DNA from: Mauremys mutica
Lineage: Eukaryota > Chordata > Testudines > Geoemydidae
Length of the DNA stretch: 64,000 bases
Reading direction: 5' to 3'
Assembly: GCF_020497125.1 (NCBI RefSeq)
Contig: NC_059089.1
Location: forward strand, 26,371,282 to 26,435,281
Every line of letters starts with the position of its first letter. The first letter of the stretch is position 1. The translations under genes were made by a program, and so were the position numbers. Under the pieces are notes generated by a model, which worked only from the letters and a program-made list of their open reading frames with translations, made no database searches and was not told the origin of the DNA. Of this stretch, positions 11,651 through 21,172 are shown one piece after another.

Positions 11651-12127
11651 AGTGAGGGAGTCAATCAACACCCTGTTCTGCTCTGAGTCATCCTCTGCCT
11701 CTGGGTCCCCCTCCACATCCTTTTCCAAGATTTCCTCCTCCTGGCTCAGTCCACCCTTGACTGGCATGCAAGCTACTGAAGTATCCACAGTGGCCTTCAC
11801 AGTGGAGGTCACCGTGGGGTCACCACCGAGTATTGCGTCCAGCTCTTTGTAGAACTGGCAGCTTGTGGGCGCAATATCAGCGAGGCAGTTTGCCTCCTGC
11901 GCCATGTGGAAGGTGTTCCACAGCTCCTTCACTTTGACCCTGCACTGCAGTGTGTCCCAGTCATGGCCCCTTTCTGTCATGCATCGTGAAATCGTCTGTA
12001 GGTAATCATAATTCCTACAGGTGGAGCACAGCTGGGACTGCACAGCCTCCTCTCCCCAAATGCTGATGAGGTCCAACAGCTCGGCATTTCTCCAAGCGGG
12101 CGGTCGCCTGGTGCATGGAGCAGGCAT
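11642..12127 (-). pseudogene. Myb/SANT-like exon 1 of the decayed Harbinger copy, frame still open
   Basis: This 162-residue frame starts MPAPCTRRPPAW, aligned with MPPRGKRAPAW of the intact gene. It keeps the Myb/SANT-like domain through FYKELDAILGGDPT and then an acidic tail. The open frame has survived although the transposase is deleted. Exon 2 sequence lies at about 10885-11090 on the same strand. I see no clean acceptor at the exon 2 boundary, so a full product is doubtful. It could be neutral survival in a fairly young copy, or use by non-autonomous relatives. Confidence 0.65.
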
Positions 12128-12689
12128 GGTCACCTGGAAAGACACACTGAGACCACTGCACGTGTCACCAAGCAAGCAGAGGGGACTTTCAAAATTCCAA
12201 AGCAATTTAAGGGATGGGGCTCACGGTTGGTCACCTGACGGCAGGGCAGTAGAGTTCAAACTGATGACCAGAGAGGCGAGAACAGGCATTGTGGGACACC
12301 TCCCGGAGGCCAATCACAGCACTGTTATTGACCACGGGGTCTACACTGGCACCGCGGTGCTGTAGTCCTGGTGCAGAAAGCTGTATGCCTCTCATTGGGG
12401 TGACTTTTTTTTTTTTTTTTTAACAGCGCTGCAATGGTGCCGTTTCTGTGCACTAAGTGGCTTGGCAGTGTGTACACCTTGGGAGTTACACAGCAGAAAG
12501 CTGCTTTACTGCATAGAAACTGGCCAATGTAGACTAGGCCAGAGCCTAAGAATCCAATGTAGATAAATCCTGTGTTAGCCTTCCTTCTGCATCTTGCTCT
12601 CTAGGGCTTGAGACTGATGTTCAGCTATCACGCCTCATGGTTACTTGCAGCATCCTATTTAACAGTTCAATAGTTATGTATAGGACAGT

Positions 12690-13138
12690 CCCCACCACCA
12701 ATGCCCCATCTCCCTTGGAGACTGCTACATTGAAAGGTAGTAAATTTAACACTGAGAAAAGGAAATATTTTTTCATGCAATTCTTAATTAGTCTGTGAAA
12801 CTCACGGTCACAAGATGTTAGTGGGGCCAAAAGTTTAGCAGGATTCATAAAAGGATTGTACATTTATATGGATAATGAGACCATCCAGAACAACAATAAT
12901 AAAGTTGGGATTTTTTTTAAAGCAAAATCCTTTTGGAAGGGACATAACTCTCTTTGCTTTGACGCATAAGCCAATCTCCAGCTACTGGGAAAGAAATTTT
13001 CAGTGTGGGCAGTTTATTGCATAGATGCAAGGTTTGTTGCTCCTTCCTCTGAAACAGCTGCTGCTGGTGGCTGTTTGAGGCAGGATGCTGGAGTAGAGAA
13101 ACCCTTGTCAGATCTAGTACTGCAATTCCTATGTTCCT
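12690..13138 (+). mobile_element. CR1 LINE 3' end, plus strand, old
   Basis: The C-terminal codon remnants (GTGAAACTCACGGTCACAAGATG, then GGATTCATAAAAGGATTG) and the 3' UTR phrase GCATAAGCCAATCTCCAGCTACTGGG match the layout of CR1 3' ends. It finishes at GCAATTCCTATGTTCCT. Many differences indicate age. Confidence 0.75.
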
Positions 13139-13712
13139 GGACACACACCTGGGGAGCAGAGATTTTCATCCCTTGTGCGAGCATTGCTGCTTCTCACACT
13201 TGGTGCTTCTGCCCCTGCCACTTGGTATTTTAATCCACATGTTTCTGGCAGAAAAGTATTAGGGAACCCCCACCACAATACACGCACATGCACAGTGTGC
13301 CACCCCCAAAGGAAAACAAGATTCACGTGTTACTTGTTAATTATATATTGCCTTAGGTGGAGCTATGAAAAATGAAACTCATTGGTTAGTTTACGTGCTT
13401 GAAACTTACCCCAGGGTCACTGAAAGGTTCCCAAACATTCTGTGTGCCCCTGGGCCAACTGGAGTAATGATGCTCAGGAATTCTATAGCACAGTACATCT
13501 TCAAAATGCTGCCCCCACGTTAACCCATTAAAACTGAACACCGCTTCTGGGAGGTTGGTAAGAGTTTTCTGCATTTCATAAATTGGGCAAATAAGACAGA
13601 GGTTAATGGGCAGACTCTGAGGTAGAAAGTCTGTGGAAATGGTGGGAGCTCAGCAGGAGCTATCGATGCTCAGCACCTTTGAAAATCAGACCCTAAGTGG
13701 ATTGCTCAAGAC
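13139..13712. other. Gene-free stretch, nothing recognised
   Basis: Spacer between a CR1 3' end and a hAT MITE. A repeat-end phrase GAAAATCAGACCCTAA occurs near 13681. There is no coding signal. Confidence 0.45.
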
Positions 13713-13936
13713 CAGTGGTTCTCAAACTTTTGTACTGGTGACTCCTGTCACATAGGAAGCCTCTGAGTGCAACCCCCCCCCTTTATAAATTAAAAACACT
13801 TTTTAATATATTTAACACCATTATAAATGCTGGAGGCAAAGCGGGGTTTAGGGTGGAGGCTGACAGCTCTCGACCCCCCCATGTAATAATCTCGCGACCC
13901 TCTGAGGGGTCCTGACCCCCAGTTTGAGAACCCCTG
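13713..13936 (+). mobile_element. hAT MITE with CAGTGGTTCTCAAAC ends, copy 1
   Basis: The left end CAGTGGTTCTCAAAC is mirrored by GTTTGAGAACCCCTG at the right. The flanks CTCAAGAC (13705-13712) and CTCAGGAC (13937-13944) match at 7 of 8 bases. The same family occurs at 27160-27379. Ends of this type are known from hAT-Charlie MITEs in amniotes. Confidence 0.85.
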
Positions 13937-13944
13937 CTCAGGAC

Positions 13945-14559
13945 CATACCCTGAAGTGGTGGTGGAGGTGGGACAGGCACGAGGAAGAGGGGAATGCCAG
14001 ATGTTCCTATTTTGAAGGGACAGCACCTGTCTTTCAACACTTTAGACCCTTATGTGTATCTGTCTTCATAAAGTATTCCTGTGGCGCTAAGAGATTTTAC
14101 TTCCCAAGTACCCTTGTTTATAGCTCTTCAGTGGTGCTAATGGCTTTGTCCTTCCTAATGCTTTGGGCTAAGCAGGTACTTTCTGCTGTTTCTGAACAGT
14201 GTTTCTCAAGCAAACTGTCTTGTTGGCTTTCAACAGTACACCACGTACAAAATCACACTGAAAACCCTTTTTTGGTCACAAACCCTCTTGGAATAGATTG
14301 AGTTTCTGCATCTGTGTGAGAGAGCTGCCACAGACAGAGAGCTTCAAGTAGTGGGTTGTGAAGAAGGAGCCAAACTTCAGTGAAGGAAACAGAGTCCTTG
14401 AAGCACTTCAGTTCTGAAATCCTCTCTTACCCAGTGGTAAGTGCTGCTGGGAGTAATTAGGAAGGCTAATAGTATATGCTCAGAGCAGGGTCTTTTGCAT
14501 GACTTCTCAACCACCATATGTCTATGTAAATCCAGATACAACTGAAAGAATAGTACTAT
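13945..14559. other. Flank of the intact Harbinger, nothing recognised
   Basis: A 125-codon frame at 13924-14301 overlaps the MITE end and has no known domain. I see no other feature. Confidence 0.45.
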
Positions 14560-14562
14560 TAA

Positions 14563-14595
14563 GGGCTTGGCTACACTTACAAGTTGCAGCGCTGG
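14563..14595 (+). repeat. Left terminal inverted repeat of the Harbinger element
   Basis: This 33-bp sequence is the exact reverse complement of 18556-18588. It abuts TAA at 14560-14562. The match ends at 14596 (G here, T on the other arm). Confidence 0.95.
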
Positions 14596-14704
14596 GAGTT
14601 ACAGCGCTGGTCATGCAGCTGTGGAAGGGCCAGCGCTGGAGTGTGGCCACACTGACAGCTACCAGCGCTGCAGTGTGGCCACACTTGCAGCACTTTCCAG
14701 CGCT
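14588..14704. promoter_or_regulatory. Left subterminal cluster of five AGCGCT palindromes
   Basis: AGCGCT occurs at 14588, 14603, 14632, 14664 and 14699, usually as CAGCGCTG, interleaved with GTGGCCACAC-type palindromes at about 14643 and 14674. Subterminal repeats in PIF/Harbinger elements are commonly bound by the element's own Myb-like protein or transposase. That role here is an inference from position and density. Confidence 0.6.
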
Positions 14705-14943
14705 GTATTGAGAGGTGCATTGTGGGCAGCTATCCCACAGAGCACCTCGTCCCGTTTTGGCGCCGTTTTGGCGCTGAGTATTGTGGGAAGGGGAAGGAAG
14801 TGTGCGGGTCATTCCGCTTCCTGTTTGCCAGCGCCCCGTGGTGCATCGCTTCACATCCCAGCATTCACTCTTTCCAGCAGCGTTTGGCGCCATTGTGAGT
14901 GTCTTTCTGTTACTCTCTGTGTGAATCGCGATTTCTGTGGCAA

Positions 14944-16191
14944 ATGGAGCCCGATCTGCTGAGGACTCTGCTGATGAGTGTCACCAGCACAACACGTTTG
15001 GCAGTCCAGCTATTCCTTCAGCTCCAAAGTGACAGTGAGGATTCCGACGATGATATCAATATGGATTTGCCTGCCGCGTGTGACACTAAAGTGCTTGCGG
15101 CATTTACGGAAATGCTAAGCGGCGTTGAACGCCGCTTTTGGGCTCGGGAAACAAGCACTGAGTGGTGGGATCACATCGTCATGGAAGTCTGGGATGACGA
15201 GCAGTGGCTGCAGAACTTTCGTATGAGAAAAGCCACTTTCATGGGACTGTGTGCTGAGCTCGCCCCCACTCTGCGGCGCAAGGACACAAGATTGAGAGCT
15301 GCCCTGACGGTGGAAAAGCGAGTGGCTATTGCAATCTGGAAGCTGGCAACTCCAGACAGCTACCGGTCGGTCGGGAACCAGTTTGGTGTGGGAAAGTCGA
15401 CCGTGGGAATCGTTTTGATGCAAGTTTGCAAGGCAATTAATCGCATCCTGCTAAGAAAGACCGTGACTCTGGGGAGCGTGCAGGACATTGTGGATGGCTT
15501 TGCACACATGGGTTTCCCTAACTGTGGAGGGGCGATAGATGGGACGCATATTCCTATTCTGGCCCCCCCCCACCTGGCATCAGAGTACGTTAATCGGAAG
15601 GGGTATTTCTCTATGGTTCTCCAGGCGCTTGTGGATCACCGCGGGCGTTTCATTGACATTTACACAGGCTGGCCTGGAAAGGTGCATGATGCACGCATCT
15701 TTCGGAACAGTGGCCTGTTCAGGAAGATGCAGGCAGGGACTTTTTTCCCAGACAGGAAGATCACAGTAGGGGATGTCGAAATGCCCACTGTGATCCTTGG
15801 AGACCCCGCGTACCCGTTACTGCCTTGGCTCATGAAACCCTATACAGGGAAGCTTGACAGGAGCAAGGACCGGTTCAACTACAGGCTGAGCCGGTGCAGA
15901 ATGACTGTGGAGTGTGCTTTTGGGCGTTTAAAAGCCCGCTGGCGTTGCTTGTATGGGAAGCTAGACTTGGGGGAAAGCAGCATCCCCGCGGTTATATGCG
16001 CTTGCTGTACCCTCCATAATATTTGTGAAGGGAAGGGTGAAACATTCAGTGAGGCATGGACCACCGAGGTTCAAGTCCTGGAGGCTGAATATGCACAGCC
16101 AGAGAGCAGGGCTAATAGAGAGGCCCAGCACAGGGCTACAAGGATTAGGGATGCCTTGAGGGAAGAATTTGAGGCTGAAAGCCAACAATAA
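14944..16191 (+). CDS. Harbinger transposase (HARBI1-like DDE nuclease)
   Basis: This intact frame encodes a PIF/Harbinger transposase, the nuclease that cuts and inserts the element. The frame opens at 14899 (430 aa), but the ATG at 14944 has a better context and gives 415 aa, slightly longer than vertebrate HARBI1 (about 350 aa). In 430-aa numbering, a helix-turn-helix region lies at about residues 138-170 (ending around GVGKSTV). The catalytic triad is complete: D214 in AIDGTHI, D302 in ILGDPAYPL and E338 in VECAFGRLKARW. That gives 35 residues between the second D and the E. The C-terminus contains CCTLHNICEG, also typical of the family. There is no stop or frameshift. A poly(A) signal follows at 16316-16321, 125 bp after the stop. 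Partner proteins are probably the Myb-like product of the same element. Confidence 0.93.
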   Translation: MEPDLLRTLLMSVTSTTRLAVQLFLQLQSDSEDSDDDINMDLPAACDTKVLAAFTEMLSGVERRFWARETSTEWWDHIVMEVWDDEQWLQNFRMRKATFMGLCAELAPTLRRKDTRLRAALTVEKRVAIAIWKLATPDSYRSVGNQFGVGKSTVGIVLMQVCKAINRILLRKTVTLGSVQDIVDGFAHMGFPNCGGAIDGTHIPILAPPHLASEYVNRKGYFSMVLQALVDHRGRFIDIYTGWPGKVHDARIFRNSGLFRKMQAGTFFPDRKITVGDVEMPTVILGDPAYPLLPWLMKPYTGKLDRSKDRFNYRLSRCRMTVECAFGRLKARWRCLYGKLDLGESSIPAVICACCTLHNICEGKGETFSEAWTTEVQVLEAEYAQPESRANREAQHRATRIRDALREEFEAESQQ

Positions 16192-16315
16192 TGTTTGCTG
16201 CCTTGCATGGGAGTGAATTGCACTGCTTACACTGTTATTCTATTATCCATAATAATAATATGATTTGTAGTGCCTCTTTCTTTACTGGGCTAAGGTATCT
16301 TTCACTATCTGCTAT

Positions 16316-16321
16316 AATAAA
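16316..16321 (+). terminator. Poly(A) signal of the transposase gene
   Basis: AATAAA on the + strand, 125 bp past the transposase stop codon. It overlaps the presumed 3' end of the opposing Myb-like transcript, so the two genes converge. Confidence 0.6.
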
Positions 16322-16346
16322 GACTGTTTTCAAAGCCAAGAATTGT

Positions 16347-16352
16347 TTTATT
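16347..16352 (-). terminator. Poly(A) signal of the Myb-like gene
   Basis: TTTATT on + reads AATAAA on the - strand, about 205 bp past the Myb-like stop at 16558. It sits 26 bp from the oppositely directed signal of the transposase gene. Confidence 0.55.
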
Positions 16353-16557
16353 GAAAAGAAAAAAACTTCCTTGACAGACAGACAGACACACAACATTTCA
16401 TGAACACAAGAGGGCAGGGGTGTGGGTTGGTGAACTGTACAGTCACAAGTTTGCATATGCCCTGTCTGGATTGCTGTTTAATGAATCCTGCACTTCAGGG
16501 TTCATATACTGCATGGTGATGGGGGTTGAATGCAGAGGGTAAGGGTGGTGGTAGGTA

Positions 16558-18195
16558 TCAGGGCTGGTTGGGGAACATACAGGTGTTGGAGGCAGCTGGT
16601 GGTGGTAAGAACCTGGATGCTGGGGAAAGGTGGTTTGAGCTGACATTGGGGCACAAGGCACAAAGGACGGGGCGGTAGTGCTCTGCTTGCATGGCAACGA
16701 GTGACTCTATAGACTCCGCTTGGCGCTCCAGGATGCTTAGCAGCCGCTCCGTGGTTTTCCTCTTGGCCACTGCATTTCTCTTGCGTGTCCTGCTTTCTTT
16801 CTCTCGCCAATCATTCAAGTCCTTACTCTCTCGAGCAGACTGATTAAGAACAGTTTTCAGCATGTCTTCTTTGCTCTTTCGGGGATTTTTTCTCAAATTT
16901 TGAAGCCTCTGTGATGTTGAACATCTGGGCAGTCCAGTAGTCAAGGTCACTGTAGAAACAGAAATGACAACATTTAACACGGGCAGCATTGTATCCACTA
17001 TCTCCAGACATGAATTGTTACACTGAGGGAGTGAGTTCTTATTTAAGCATTCTTTTACCCACACGCATAACACTACAGAAGCCACGACATGGTGAGTGAG
17101 CAGTGCTTATATGGGGAGAAGTGGGGCTTGGGTGTAAGAGGGGAGCTGGTTGCTTCGGGTAATCTGGAGTGCTAGAGGGGTTGAGTGAAATGAAGATGCA
17201 GATGCAGGGGTGATCTTATCTCCCTATCTCTTCACTAAAGAGTCTCCCAACATTTTTCACAGGACTTAATCCTGGAAGATGTTTCCCTACTGCGAGTCAC
17301 TAGGGAACAGCGGGGGGCTCTTTTAGAGCAATGTGGATTCCGCCCGGGACTCTATGCGGCTTGCCTGTGTTCAGAAATGGTCCCCCCACCACTGGCAGAA
17401 GAGTGGCGCGGACGCGTCACCGTCACTGGGACAAGGGACACAGTGGCTCTGCCTATAAACCTGCGCAGGCATATTGCCCACGCTCTGGATGAAGCTTTTG
17501 CTGAGATAACTGAGGCAGATTACCGCGACGTGATAGACCACATCAACGGGCTATTCCACATCTAGAGGCTGGCATGCATGCATCCATAACCCCCCCTCCT
17601 CTCCAGAAACATTTCACCCAGAAAATAAAAGCCGCTTACCGGTAACACGCTCCTCTGCTTGTCCTTCTGCAACTGCTGGCTGCTGCGATTGGGTGCTTTC
17701 CTCCTGGCTTGAGAAGAGCTCCTGGCTGCATGCCTCCAGGGAATCTGCGGTTTCTTCCCCCATGCCAGGAGCTTCACTCGCGGTTTCCTCCCCCCCCCAC
17801 GCCTCCGCCTCCGCCGCCTCCTCCGCCTCCTCCTCCTGTCCCCCAGCCTGCTCAGAAGTGTCCATCGTTATCCTGGGATTGGCAGTGGGGTCACCCCCAA
17901 GTATCTCATCCATCTCCCTGTAAAAACGGCAGGTCGTGGGAGCAGCTCCGGATCGTCGATTCCCCTCTCGGGCTTTGTAATAGGCACTCCGCAGCTCTTT
18001 AATTTTCACCCTGCATTGTACTGCGTCCCGATCATGGCCCCGATCCAGCATGGCCCTTGATATCTGCTCAAAGATATCGTAATTCCTACGGCCGGAGCGC
18101 AGCTGTGCCTGAACAGATGCCTCACCCCAAACACTGATGAGGTCCTGCAATTCACCAGTGCTCCATGCTGGGGCTCGTTTGCCGCGTGGAGGCAT
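16558..18195 (-). CDS. Harbinger Myb/SANT-like DNA-binding protein, two exons
   Basis: Exon 1 is complement(17640..18195), starting MPPRGKR; exon 2 is complement(16558..16949). A GTAAGC donor (17639-17634) and a pyrimidine-rich TTTCTACAG acceptor (ending 16950) join them in frame, G|TG giving Val186. The coding length is 948 nt, 315 aa. Residues 8-95 form a Myb/SANT-like (Myb_DNA-bind_4 type) domain with W11, W22 and the stretch ending EMDEILGG. Residues about 112-180 are acidic and Glu/Ala/Ser-rich. Exon 2 encodes a basic, coiled-coil-like segment (NDWREKESRTRKRN, then a Leu/Glu helix). In this superfamily the Myb-like protein binds element ends and helps bring the transposase into the nucleus. 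The 690-bp intron contains a + strand gene. I chose the ATG at 18195 because the diverged copy at 12127 starts at the equivalent place, although the frame is open further upstream. Confidence 0.85.
17040..17047 (+). promoter_or_regulatory. TATA-like box of the nested small gene
   Basis: TATTTAAG lies 42 bp before the proposed ATG at 17089, leaving room for a short leader. It falls inside the intron of the opposing Myb-like gene. It is supported by position only. Confidence 0.35.
17089..17565 (+). CDS. Probable third Harbinger protein, 101 aa, nested antisense in the Myb-like intron
   Basis: The predicted exons are 17089-17091 (ATG only) and 17263-17565. The ATG is immediately followed by a strong donor, GTGAGTGAG, and the acceptor TTTTTCACAG ends at 17262. 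Splicing joins ATG to GAC in frame, giving 101 aa ending DHINGLFHI. A TATA-like TATTTAAG lies at 17040-17047 and AATAAA at 17624-17629, 59 bp past the stop. No known domain is recognised. The product looks helical, with a Leu-rich start (LILEDVSLLR) and an acidic C-terminal helix (EADYRDVIDHIN). The diverged element at 10320-12540 has a homologous sequence in the same place with the same ATG-donor arrangement, which supports coding use. Function is unknown; a role in transposition or its control is a guess. An alternative is a 3' exon of a longer transcript. Confidence 0.6.
17624..17629 (+). terminator. Poly(A) signal of the nested small gene
   Basis: AATAAA on + begins 59 bp after the stop codon at 17563-17565. 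It lies just inside the intron boundary of the - strand Myb-like gene. Confidence 0.5.
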
Positions 18196-18386
18196 GGTCA
18201 CCTGTAACTGATTAAAACTGATTGCACTCCACACCTGGCTGCAGCAAACAGGAAGGAGATTTTTAAATTTCCCGGGGCATTTACAGGGCGGGTCACCTGA
18301 GGCAAGAGCAGTAGAGTGCAAACTGATGTGCAGAGTGGCTGAACAGGAATTCTGGGATAACTACTTATTCCCTGGAGGACAGGTAA

Positions 18387-18563
18387 AGCGCTGGTGAGTG
18401 TCCACACCTGCTGGGCAGCGCTGGATCACCAGCGCTGCACTCCTTATACCCCTGCCGGGATGGGTTTTCAGCCAGCGCTGCAACCAGGGAGTTGCAGCGC
18501 TGGTTGTGCCCTGCAAGTGTGGACGGGGTGTTGTTGCAGCGCTGGAAAGCCTCCACCAGCGCT
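18387..18563. promoter_or_regulatory. Right subterminal cluster of seven AGCGCT palindromes
   Basis: AGCGCT occurs at 18387, 18417, 18431, 18474, 18496, 18538 and 18558, the last inside the terminal repeat. The density mirrors the left end, so these are likely protein-binding sites for transposition or for transcription of the - strand Myb-like gene. This is inferred; no binding data are visible. Confidence 0.6.
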
Positions 18564-18588
18564 GCAACTTGTAAGTGTAGCCAAGCCC
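18556..18588 (-). repeat. Right terminal inverted repeat of the Harbinger element
   Basis: Exact inverted copy of 14563-14595, followed by TAA at 18589-18591, which matches the left flank. Together they fix the element boundaries to the base. Confidence 0.95.
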
Positions 18589-18959
18589 TAAGAGAATACA
18601 TTCTCAGGTACAGAATGGTACAATGCACCCAAAACCTCTTTGCAAACATTACCTTCTGGGAAAACAGACCTGCTTAGGGTTTACTATATGCAACAAAACT
18701 GGGCAACAGTTTCAGCTGTTCACTAGCGAGTGATAGCACTTGACTTGGTTGGTCAGCCCAGCTATGCAACCCTTGGGGGGGAAATTAAAGCATGGTACAT
18801 GCATGAAACCGCTGTGCAGTGTGGGACAGACCATCCATAGGGATGTGTGATGCTAACGTCCACAACTGGCACCCTACTGAAAGTGCTCCAGCTCCTGCAG
18901 TGACATACCACTCAGTGCCACAGTGGCATGGGGAGAAGTAACAGATGTGAGATGGCATG

Positions 18960-19227
18960 GGTCACACTTTGTGGTAAGGCTCCATGTAGAAATAATTTAT
19001 AAAGGGTGAATAAAATATTAGTAGCTGTTTTAATAAGTGGTTAATCATTTATTATAGAGTCCACCAGGGCAATAGGTTGCATTATAACAATCTATAAAAA
19101 CTTCTTCTGATGTGTTTATAACCATCTAGAACACAAGCTATTCATGTCTGTAACAGGCGTATTACATCAGTTAATTATCAATCCTTCATAAGCCATGCAT
19201 AACTGGAGCCATAATCTAAGTGTGACC
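18960..19227 (+). mobile_element. AT-rich MITE with GGTCACACTT ends
   Basis: GGTCACACTT at the left is inverted as AAGTGTGACC at the right, 10 bp perfect. Looser inverted similarity extends inward (AAGGCTCCATG versus ATGGCTCCAG). The interior is rich in TTATAA and TAATAA. I could not confirm a target duplication. Confidence 0.65.
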
Positions 19228-20954
19228 GGGACATGTATGCCAAGTGCTTGTGATGCTGCACCAATGATGGGGAATACTAAAAACAAAAACAAAAAAAAAA
19301 CCCCTCACTCAGCAGGGGCTTATACAATTGACTGCAAGCTAAATCCCTAAGCAGCCAATATAGCTGCATGTTCCATTGGGCAAGACAGGGGTGGCTTTAG
19401 GGACTCAGGGGAAGGCGCAGTTCTGGCCAGCTACATCTAGGGCACTGTTTTTCCATGGAGGCCTAGAACTGTACCACAAGTTTCCAAGCTCACCAAGCGT
19501 CAGGTTAGCAAGACCATCTGTATCATGGACATGTCTGTCTAAGCATTTCTACTGTGCTCATCCTCCTATTCTCTGAGCATCTAGTCCACTAGGCCAGGTT
19601 GCTGGACACTGGTCATTCACATGACATTTTGAGCATGTGCCAAGTGGTAAGTGAGTCTCCTGTATTGGTGGAATAACCAAGAGGTTCTCTCTGTGATGGC
19701 AGAATGATGCAGAGCCCCTCCTCACGGCTTTCAATGGGTCCCTAATGCCTTAGACTCCTTGAACAGACTGTTCCATTTTTAAATGTAGTCTGATTCAGCC
19801 TAACCGCAGCCTGCAACTCTGTGGTCCTGTGTGAGATTTGCTCAGCCCTACATCCAAAAGCAAATGGGTTCAATGTCTGTTCATCCTTTAAAGGTCCGTG
19901 CACTCAGTGATTCAAGCTTACCTCGCTGTTAATACTGGTTGAACAAAAGCAGCTAAAGAAACCTCTGAGCATGACTCACTTTTTCTCATTCTTTGAATCT
20001 TGAAGTCGCTTCTTAGAATTTGAAGATAGGCAGATACCATCACATCCCCATGATAATCTGTTGCAAAAAGAGTGACATGAGTAATGTGCTAATTCCGTCA
20101 TCCTGTGGTTTGAAGAGACATCAGGGCTAGTTTCAGATCTGTGATTAGTGTATGGCAGGCCTGAATGGCTGATGCAATCCCTTCTAGCTCTGGAGAAAGG
20201 TAGAAAACAGGGGATGTGAAGGGGAAGCCTAGCCTAAACGGGCTCACCAATTCAGCTGTCAAATGTTGGTATGTAGAAGTTACTGGAGAGGTGACTTTCC
20301 AGGTACCTAGTCATCCTGTGCTCTCTCTGCTCAGTTGCAAAGATGTCAGGATGTAATAATTAAACAAAACAGGCCAGTTGCACTTAAAACCCCCCTCCAG
20401 TGGTACTTAGATTGAGGGGAGATTTTTATGTGAAGAGTTACGTTTAATACTAGACACTAGGAGGAAATGATTTCTTTCCTCAGATCAGCTTGTTTCAGCT
20501 TTGGCTCAGGAAACCCGCTGAGGGCAGGGCCTGAATCGGAGCTCACCCAGGTTTGACATTGGGCTATAAGTGACTTTGGGGGAGTCACTCCTGACTCACA
20601 TTGGGGGGGGGGGGGGAGAATTAGATAGCTTTGAAGAGCCAGGGGCGCAGGCTTCCTGCTGATGCCATTCCTTACAAAGGCTTTCTCCTCAGTCCTTCAT
20701 GCTTCCCTGAAAGGCAAAGTGTTTGCTGTATATGTCCAGACTAGTTGGTTTAGTTTTGTAACTAATCAAGGGCTGGGGACAGGTGCCAGAGTGACAGCCT
20801 CATCCAAGGGAATGGCAGACACAGTGCCAGTTTGCCCCATACTGCCCCAATAATGGGCCTTGGCCCCTCATCCTATTAGGCTAGGGGGCACTAAAGGTCA
20901 GTCTCTGCCCCTTTGCAACTCTGGCACAGGGCGGAGGAGATCTTGCACAGCTAA
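19228..20954. other. Gene-free stretch, nothing recognised
   Basis: An A-tract at 19289-19301 and a G-run at 20604-20616 are the only notable points. Confidence 0.45.
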
Positions 20955-21172
20955 AGAGCCTGTCCACATTGGGGAAATTTGCCCTAGTTTAACCACATCA
21001 AATGGGCTGAACCAGTGCAAAGCAGGGTTTGCACTGGGTGCCATGAACTCTGGGAACTCTCTGGAGTAAGCTGCACAGATCCAAACCCTGCTTTCCACCA
21101 GTGCACCCCGTCTGCATTAAGGGTTTGCACTGATGTGGCTGCGCTGGGGCAAATTCCCCAAATCCCATCTGT
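20955..21172 (+). mobile_element. Inverted-repeat element (MITE-like)
   Basis: The left arm GGGGAAATTTGCCCTAG and CCACATCA is mirrored by TGATGTGG and CTGGGGCAAATTCCCC on the right (about 21131-21162). An inner pair, AGCAGGGTTTG and CAAACCCTGCT, also pairs. There is no coding content. Confidence 0.6.

Larger units (their letters stand above)
10320..12540 (+). mobile_element. Diverged, internally deleted PIF/Harbinger element
   Basis: The left end (GGGTATGTCTACGCCGG) and the inverted right end (GGCCTAGTCTACATTGG) are imperfect Harbinger-type termini. The TAA duplication has decayed (TGA left, AGA right). Gene order matches 14563-18588: transposase start on +, Myb-like exon 2 on -, small third-gene exon on +, Myb-like exon 1 on -. 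Most of the transposase is missing; the junction lies near 10866-10885. The family differs from the intact copy, so the shared layout is ancestral. A T-tract (12408-12421) has expanded near the right end. Confidence 0.8.
14563..18588 (+). mobile_element. Complete PIF/Harbinger DNA transposon
   Basis: The ends are perfect 33-bp inverted repeats (14563-14595 and 18556-18588) starting GGGCTTGGCTACAC. They are flanked by an identical TAA on each side (14560-14562, 18589-18591), the 3-bp TWA target duplication expected of PIF/Harbinger. Inside are an intact DDE transposase on +, a two-exon Myb/SANT-like gene on -, and a probable third small + gene in the intron of the latter. Convergent poly(A) signals sit at 16316-16321 (+) and 16347-16352 (-). 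Perfect termini, a perfect target duplication and open frames suggest a young, possibly autonomous copy. Twelve AGCGCT palindromes crowd the two ends. Whether it still moves cannot be told from one copy. Confidence 0.95.

Noticed and set aside
14899..16191. Domesticated host HARBI1 gene
   Set aside because: It sits between perfect inverted repeats and a TAA duplication with its Myb-like partner, so it is an element-borne transposase.
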